Origin: BJGN01 sp041159865
Lineage (GTDB): Bacteria; Bacteroidota; Bacteroidia; Chitinophagales; Saprospiraceae
Direction of reading: 5' to 3'
Length of the DNA stretch: 64,000 bases
Assembly: GCA_041159865.1 (NCBI GenBank)
Contig: JBEAXK010000070.1
Span: 62,001-126,000, forward strand
Shown one piece after another: positions 59,840 to 64,000 of the stretch. The notes beneath the pieces are model-generated. The model ran no database searches, was not told the DNA's origin, and saw nothing but the letters and a program-made list of their open reading frames with translations. Positions within the stretch are counted from its first letter, which is position 1. Each line of letters begins with the position of its first letter. The position numbers were made by a program, and so were the translations under genes.

Positions 59840-61066
59840 ATGAGGTGGGAGTTTAAATTAGCAGTACGTTTCGCAAGCAGTAAAGAAAAATCATTTGCAA
59901 GTATCATAATCCGAATTGCCTCCCTGGCTGTCGCATTAAGTATTGCTGTTATGATTATTACAACAGCATTGATTACTGGATTCAAAACGGAAATAAGCAG
60001 TAAAATTTTTGGTTTTTGGGGACACCTTCATATCAATGCTGCAAATGTTTATCAAAATCTTCTTGAAATTAAACCTATTGAAGAGCAGCTGGATTTGTAT
60101 CCTAAGTTGATGAAAATACCTGGAGTAAAAGCTATTCAGGTTTACGGAATACAACCGGGTATAGTAAAGGGTAAAAATGATTTAGATGGTATTTTTTTAA
60201 AAGGAATTGGTTCTGATTTTAATTGGAAATTCTTCAAATCCTATCTCCTGGAAGGAGATATTATTGAATTATCACCCGAAATTGCGTCTAATGAAATTAT
60301 CATTTCAAAGCAGACTGCCCTTAGATTAAAGCTGAAAACGGGAGATAATTTTAGACTTTTTTTTGTCAAAAATGGAACCATGTTGAAAAGGAATTTTAAA
60401 ATAAGAGGCATTTATAAAACAGGGCTTGAAGAATATGACAGTAAATTTGCCTTAGTGGATATAAGAAAAGTTCAACAATTACAGGGATGGAAGACAAATG
60501 AAATTGGAGGATACGAAGTGTTTATTTCTGATATATCCAATATAGATATATTGGCAGAACAAATTTATACCGACGTTTTGCCTCCTCATCTAAATGTACA
60601 ATCTATTCGGGATAAATTACCCGAAATATTTGAATGGCTATCTTTACAAGATATTAATGAGGTTGTTATACTTTCCTTGATGATTGTTGTTGCTATTATC
60701 AATATGATTACGGCTTTGCTCATTCTGATGTTGGAAAGAACAAGAATGATAGGTATTTTGAAAAGTTTGGGAAGTACTAATTGGAGTATCAGACGCATAT
60801 TCATGTATTATGCAGCCATTATAGCCAGCAGAGGCATGCTTTGGGGGAATATAACAGGGATAATAATCTGTTTATTACAGAAATATGGACATTTTATCAA
60901 ACTTTCAGAGGAGAATTATTATCTTAATGAAGCGCCAATTTTACTTCAGTTAAATCATATTTTATTCCTAAATTTGGGAACTTTGTTTGTAATTATATTG
61001 TTTTTAATCCTTCCAACATGGCTCATCACCAGAATTTCACCCGTTAGAACCTTAAGAATGGATTAA
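59840..61066 (+). CDS. LolC/LolE-type ABC transporter permease (FtsX fold)
   Basis: A 408-residue inner-membrane permease of the lipoprotein-releasing type. The topology is one N-terminal helix (about 24-46), a large periplasmic domain to about 270, and three C-terminal helices (from about 276), the last ending LPTWLITRISPVRTLRMD, typical of LolC/E. LolCDE moves lipoproteins from the inner membrane to LolA. The ATPase (LolD) is not adjacent, and in Bacteroidota a single LolC/E-like protein often acts as a homodimer. The start is ATG 59840. Confidence 0.85.
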   Translation: MRWEFKLAVRFASSKEKSFASIIIRIASLAVALSIAVMIITTALITGFKTEISSKIFGFWGHLHINAANVYQNLLEIKPIEEQLDLYPKLMKIPGVKAIQVYGIQPGIVKGKNDLDGIFLKGIGSDFNWKFFKSYLLEGDIIELSPEIASNEIIISKQTALRLKLKTGDNFRLFFVKNGTMLKRNFKIRGIYKTGLEEYDSKFALVDIRKVQQLQGWKTNEIGGYEVFISDISNIDILAEQIYTDVLPPHLNVQSIRDKLPEIFEWLSLQDINEVVILSLMIVVAIINMITALLILMLERTRMIGILKSLGSTNWSIRRIFMYYAAIIASRGMLWGNITGIIICLLQKYGHFIKLSEENYYLNEAPILLQLNHILFLNLGTLFVIILFLILPTWLITRISPVRTLRMD

Positions 61067-61074
61067 TTGTAATT

Positions 61075-61107
61075 TTGCCATTTTATAAGGTAAAATAACT
61101 AAGTTTG
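61075..61107 (+). promoter_or_regulatory. Promoter of corA
   Basis: TTG at 61075-61077 and TAAGTTTG at 61100-61107 with a 22-bp gap; the corA ATG is 48 bp downstream. Confidence 0.5.
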
Positions 61108-61155
61108 TGAGGTTTTTATCCCTAATGGTCTATAAGAATTATCAATTTTGTCTCT

Positions 61156-62103
61156 ATGGTTCATTTTTACGTTAAGGTTGATGGTCTGCTTACAGAAATA
61201 AAACATGCTGAACCAGGTTGTTGGGTCAATATAAAACCTCCTTTTTCTACTGATGAAATGGAGAGCATCGCTAAACAATTTGAAATCCCCCTCGATTTCT
61301 TAATTGACTCCCTCGATGTGGACGAAAGATCCAGATATGAAGTGGAAGATGATTGCCGGTTAATTCTGATAAATTCTCCAATTTTAAATACCTCTGAAGA
61401 GGAAAATGACGCTATCTACATAACAGTTCCTATTGGTATTATCATTTCACCGGAACATGTTTTCACTATCACCACAGCTGATAATCCAGTCTTAGAAAAA
61501 TTTCTTGAAAATAAAGTCAGGAATTTTGATCCTTCTGATTCCATGTTTTTCCTGATTCTGCTTTTGGAACAAAATGTCTATCGATTTCTTACCTGTCTAA
61601 AAAAATTAGATCTTAGAAGAAACCTGATTGAAAGGGAATTGTACCACGCAAGTAGAAATAAAGAGCTAAAACAACTTTTAAGTATAGAAAAATCTTTAGT
61701 TTATATTCTCAATTCATTAAGTGCCAATGATTTATTAATGATGAAAATGAAAAGAGTAGATTTCTTATCTATTCGAAGTGAGGAAGAAAAAATGGATTTA
61801 TTTGAAGATATTATTATTGATAATGGGCAAGCCTTGGAGATGGCCAACGTCTATTCCAATATCCTTTCTGGAACGATGGATACTTACGCATCCATCATTT
61901 CAAATAATATGAATGTGACAATCCATAGGCTAACCTTAGTAACTATTTTTCTGGCCGTACCCACCCTGATTGCATCCTTTTTTGGTATGAATGTGCCTTT
62001 ACCTTTAGCAAAAAGCCCAGCAGCTTTACCTATAATTATAGTTTTTGCTACTTCTGTTTCCTTTTTACTTAGCTGGATGATCCAAAGGAAAAGATTCTTT
62101 TAA
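61156..62103 (+). CDS. corA: CorA family divalent cation transporter
   Basis: Pentameric magnesium (or cobalt/nickel) channel of the inner membrane. The 315-residue protein has a large N-terminal cytoplasmic domain (IPLDFLIDSLDVDERSRYE...VPIGIIISPEHVFTI), a long stalk helix, and two C-terminal helices with the signature FGMNVPLPL (Gly277-Met-Asn279) at the end of the first, followed by a basic C-terminus (QRKRFF). All are standard for CorA. It converges on the SDR gene with a 1-bp gap. Confidence 0.94.
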   Translation: MVHFYVKVDGLLTEIKHAEPGCWVNIKPPFSTDEMESIAKQFEIPLDFLIDSLDVDERSRYEVEDDCRLILINSPILNTSEEENDAIYITVPIGIIISPEHVFTITTADNPVLEKFLENKVRNFDPSDSMFFLILLLEQNVYRFLTCLKKLDLRRNLIERELYHASRNKELKQLLSIEKSLVYILNSLSANDLLMMKMKRVDFLSIRSEEEKMDLFEDIIIDNGQALEMANVYSNILSGTMDTYASIISNNMNVTIHRLTLVTIFLAVPTLIASFFGMNVPLPLAKSPAALPIIIVFATSVSFLLSWMIQRKRFF

Positions 62104-62104
62104 T

Positions 62105-62905
62105 TTATCTGGAATAAGAAGATATAATTTTTTCAAATAAAGATTCTGGTAGCAGTCTTTTTATAAACAGTGAAATTTTTTGTAATGGTTTTCCTATCGT
62201 AAACGTAACAGGTAGTTTTGAACGCTCTATCAAAGTATAAATTTCTGAAGCAACGGCCATTGCAGACATTCCTTTATTCACCTCTTTATCAATGTGTTCA
62301 TTTGTTTTATGGACAATATCAGCATAGAATGCATCATCTAGTTGCTTAACTTTGAGTCTGTGTTCATTTATAGAAGTTTTAATATCACCAGCCTGGATAG
62401 AGCAACAAGAAATAGATGTACCAGATAATTCCATTCTTAAAGATTGAATGATTCGGTCTCCGGCAGCTTTGCTTGCACAATATACGCCTCTAAATGGTAA
62501 TGCAATTTCTGAAGCTATAGAACTAATAGATATGATTTTACCCTTTTTATTTTTTCGCATGGATGGAAGTATCGTTTGGATTATGTTGATTAAACCATTT
62601 ACATTGGTTTGCCAAACTTTTTGAATGTCTTCTTCTGCAAGATATTCAATGGGGCCAATAATACCTAAACCTGCATTATGGATAACAATATCTATTTTTC
62701 CTTCTAGATTTAAAAGCGTAATTACCGCATTTCTAACACTTTCTTTATTCATTACATCCACTTGCAGTTCGGTAAACATAGCATTTCCTTTTTGCGGATT
62801 TCTGGAACTTCCATATACAATATGACCTTTTTCGTGAAATAACTGTGCCAGTGCTTTACCTAATCCAGAGGAAGTTCCCGTAATAAAAATGACTTGTTTA
62901 TTCAT
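62105..62905 (-). CDS. Short-chain dehydrogenase/reductase
   Basis: A 266-residue classical SDR. The NAD(P)-binding TGTSSGLGKALA is at the start, followed by the structural NAG (HNAGLG), the catalytic Ser in ISSIASEIALPF and the Tyr-Lys pair in YCASKAA. A C-terminal part of about 60 residues is longer than the minimal SDR. Substrate unknown; similar proteins include retinol- or fatty acyl-dehydrogenase-like forms. I place the start at ATG 62905 (MNKQVIFITG); upstream TTG 62938 is in the promoter box and ATG 62926 would leave almost no leader. Confidence 0.85.
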   Translation of the reverse strand: MNKQVIFITGTSSGLGKALAQLFHEKGHIVYGSSRNPQKGNAMFTELQVDVMNKESVRNAVITLLNLEGKIDIVIHNAGLGIIGPIEYLAEEDIQKVWQTNVNGLINIIQTILPSMRKNKKGKIISISSIASEIALPFRGVYCASKAAGDRIIQSLRMELSGTSISCCSIQAGDIKTSINEHRLKVKQLDDAFYADIVHKTNEHIDKEVNKGMSAMAVASEIYTLIERSKLPVTFTIGKPLQKISLFIKRLLPESLFEKIISSYSR

Positions 62906-62935
62906 AATGGGTGTTGTTTTTATCATTGAGTGAAA

Positions 62936-62943
62936 CAAAATTA
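62936..62943 (-). promoter_or_regulatory. -7 box TAATTTTG of the SDR gene
   Basis: An exact minus-strand match whose TTG could be read as an in-frame start. Transcription is expected near 62930, which favours the ATG at 62905. Confidence 0.55.
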
Positions 62944-62991
62944 GATAAAATAGTTACTTAATTGTATTTTGATAGATTAAAATAGAAAACA

Positions 62992-64000
62992 ATGGCACAG
63001 CAGGAAACGAACTACAGATTAAGTACTTTTTCAATTACATCGATTGTAGTCAGCCTTATTATAGGGATGGGTATTTTTAAAACTCCTTCCTTAATAGCAG
63101 CGAGTAGCGGTACCCAAACCATTTTTTTTCTGGTTTGGATCATAGGAGGAATCATCGCATTTTCGGGAGCTATCACTTTTTCTGAAATTGGAAAAAGAAT
63201 GCCTGTTACAGGGGCGTTTTACAGAATTTTTGCTGCTTGCTATCATCCATCTATTGGATTTAGCATAAATATTTTAATACTAATTGCCAATGCTGCTTCT
63301 TTGGGAATTGTCGCCTTAATTGGAACTGATTATGTTGGTGATTTTTTATTTAATCGTCCACCTTCCTCTTCTTTTTCCATTTTTGTATCGATTCTATCCA
63401 TTTTAATCTTTTATACCCTTAATCTGGCGGGATTGAAAAGCAGTTCTTTTGTGCAAAACATTTTGACCGTCATAAAAGTGGCGCTGATATTGATTTTAAT
63501 TACTTCTATATTTGGTGATAATTCGGTTCAACCTCATGGGTATGAACCAGGTGATATTTTAACTTTTAATGGCTCAAATGGACTCTATCTTTTATGGTTA
63601 AGTCTTATTCCAGTGTGTTTTACCTATGGAGGATATCAGCAAACGATAAATTTTGGGGGTGAATTAAATGATTTAAGTAATTTATCAACGGGGATATTCA
63701 GAGGTATATTGATTGTTCTTTTCCTTTATTTGTCTCTTAATTTTGCCTACATTCAGGTAATTGGTTTTGAGAACATGAAAAATGCCTCTGCCATTGGAGC
63801 TTTATTATTTGAGGCAATTTTTGGGAAAATGGGTGCTAAAATATTTGATTTGGCCATGTTTCTATCTGTTCTCGCTTACGTAAATGTTTCCTTATTGATG
63901 AACCCCAGAATTATGGTGGCTATGAGTAAAGACCATGTTTTACCTGCATTTATTCAAAAAATACACCCTAAAACCGGGTCTTATTTTATAGCACTATCCA
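62992..64000 (+). CDS. APC-family amino acid permease (3' end outside window)
   Basis: An open frame of 336 codons from ATG 62992 that runs off the right edge. It begins MAQQETNYRLSTFSITSIVV and has the first helix motif SLIIGMGIFKTPSLIA, matching the G-x-G-I-F substrate-binding segment of APC transporters, then FSEIGKRMPVTGAFYRI and about eight more hydrophobic helices, including NILTVIKVALILIL and VCFTYGGYQQTINFGGEL. This fits a LAT/APC-type amino acid permease. Substrate unknown. Confidence 0.87.
   Translation, partial: MAQQETNYRLSTFSITSIVVSLIIGMGIFKTPSLIAASSGTQTIFFLVWIIGGIIAFSGAITFSEIGKRMPVTGAFYRIFAACYHPSIGFSINILILIANAASLGIVALIGTDYVGDFLFNRPPSSSFSIFVSILSILIFYTLNLAGLKSSSFVQNILTVIKVALILILITSIFGDNSVQPHGYEPGDILTFNGSNGLYLLWLSLIPVCFTYGGYQQTINFGGELNDLSNLSTGIFRGILIVLFLYLSLNFAYIQVIGFENMKNASAIGALLFEAIFGKMGAKIFDLAMFLSVLAYVNVSLLMNPRIMVAMSKDHVLPAFIQKIHPKTGSYFIALS

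Noticed and set aside
1..64000. Insertion sequences, prophage, CRISPR arrays, toxin-antitoxin or defence islands
   Set aside because: No transposase, integrase, phage structural, Cas or defence gene was recognised, and no long flanking direct repeats were seen by eye.

Overview
This is chromosomal DNA from an AT-rich member of the Bacteroidota, most likely from the gliding, type IX-secreting lineages. Saprospiraceae-like is my best guess, but the class cannot be fixed from sequence reading alone. The evidence is a GldC gliding protein, a PorP/SprF protein next to a SprB-like giant adhesin with a type B T9SS sorting tail, a second protein with a type A sorting tail, DUF4249 and DUF4159 proteins, almost no Shine-Dalgarno sites, and many genes preceded by the Bacteroidota sigma-factor -7 box TAnnTTTG. 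Genes are tightly packed with short or overlapping junctions. I see no IS element, phage, CRISPR array or integration site.

Layout. 1-7.1 kb: left-edge fragment, triosephosphate isomerase, a phage-repressor-like regulator, a biotin carboxylase, a copper-type P-ATPase, a DUF4249 lipoprotein and gldC. 7.1-7.6 kb: SRP RNA and a second, unidentified structured transcript ending in a strong terminator. 7.6-12.2 kb: nucleoside phosphorylase, hemF, a lipoprotein, a LuxE-like adenylate-forming enzyme and HMG-CoA lyase. 12.2-19 kb: sugar nucleotide and LPS genes (rfbB, UDP-glucuronate decarboxylase, Kdo transferase, heptose-7-phosphate kinase) and a T9SS cargo protein. 19-24 kb: valS, lysA, an ECF sigma factor and a small membrane protein. 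24-29 kb: the SprF/SprB-like surface pair. 29-35.6 kb: folD, prmA and a 1503-residue secreted protein of unknown function. 35.6-46 kb: trans-sulfuration enzyme, GGCT, SpoU methylase, dipeptide epimerase, sucC/rlmL, DUF4442, PspC, DUF4159, rsmE, rseP, hscB and tRNA-Leu(CAA). 46-51 kb: surE, lpxB, hemH and holA. 51-57.7 kb: a complete trpEGDCFBA operon behind a leader peptide and attenuator. 57.7-64 kb: tyrS, a lone receiver protein followed by a kinase relic, a LolC/E-type permease, corA, an SDR and a truncated amino-acid permease.

How the genes work together. Most are housekeeping genes. Coherent groups are the trp operon; the envelope/LPS genes (kdtA, rfaE1, lpxB, rfbB, uxs); the surface/gliding genes (SprB-like, SprF, gldC, T9SS cargo), with an ECF sigma factor converging on the SprF/SprB pair; and two haem enzymes (hemF, hemH) at separate loci. 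The most informative non-coding signals are the trp attenuator (leader peptide with two Trp codons, rival hairpins and an intrinsic terminator), a candidate structured RNA at 7.44-7.62 kb, an inverted repeat carrying two divergent -7 boxes at 29.27 kb, a pair of adjacent perfect inverted repeats at 46.6 kb, and the decayed histidine-kinase tail at 59.5 kb. I did not find an obviously new multi-gene system.
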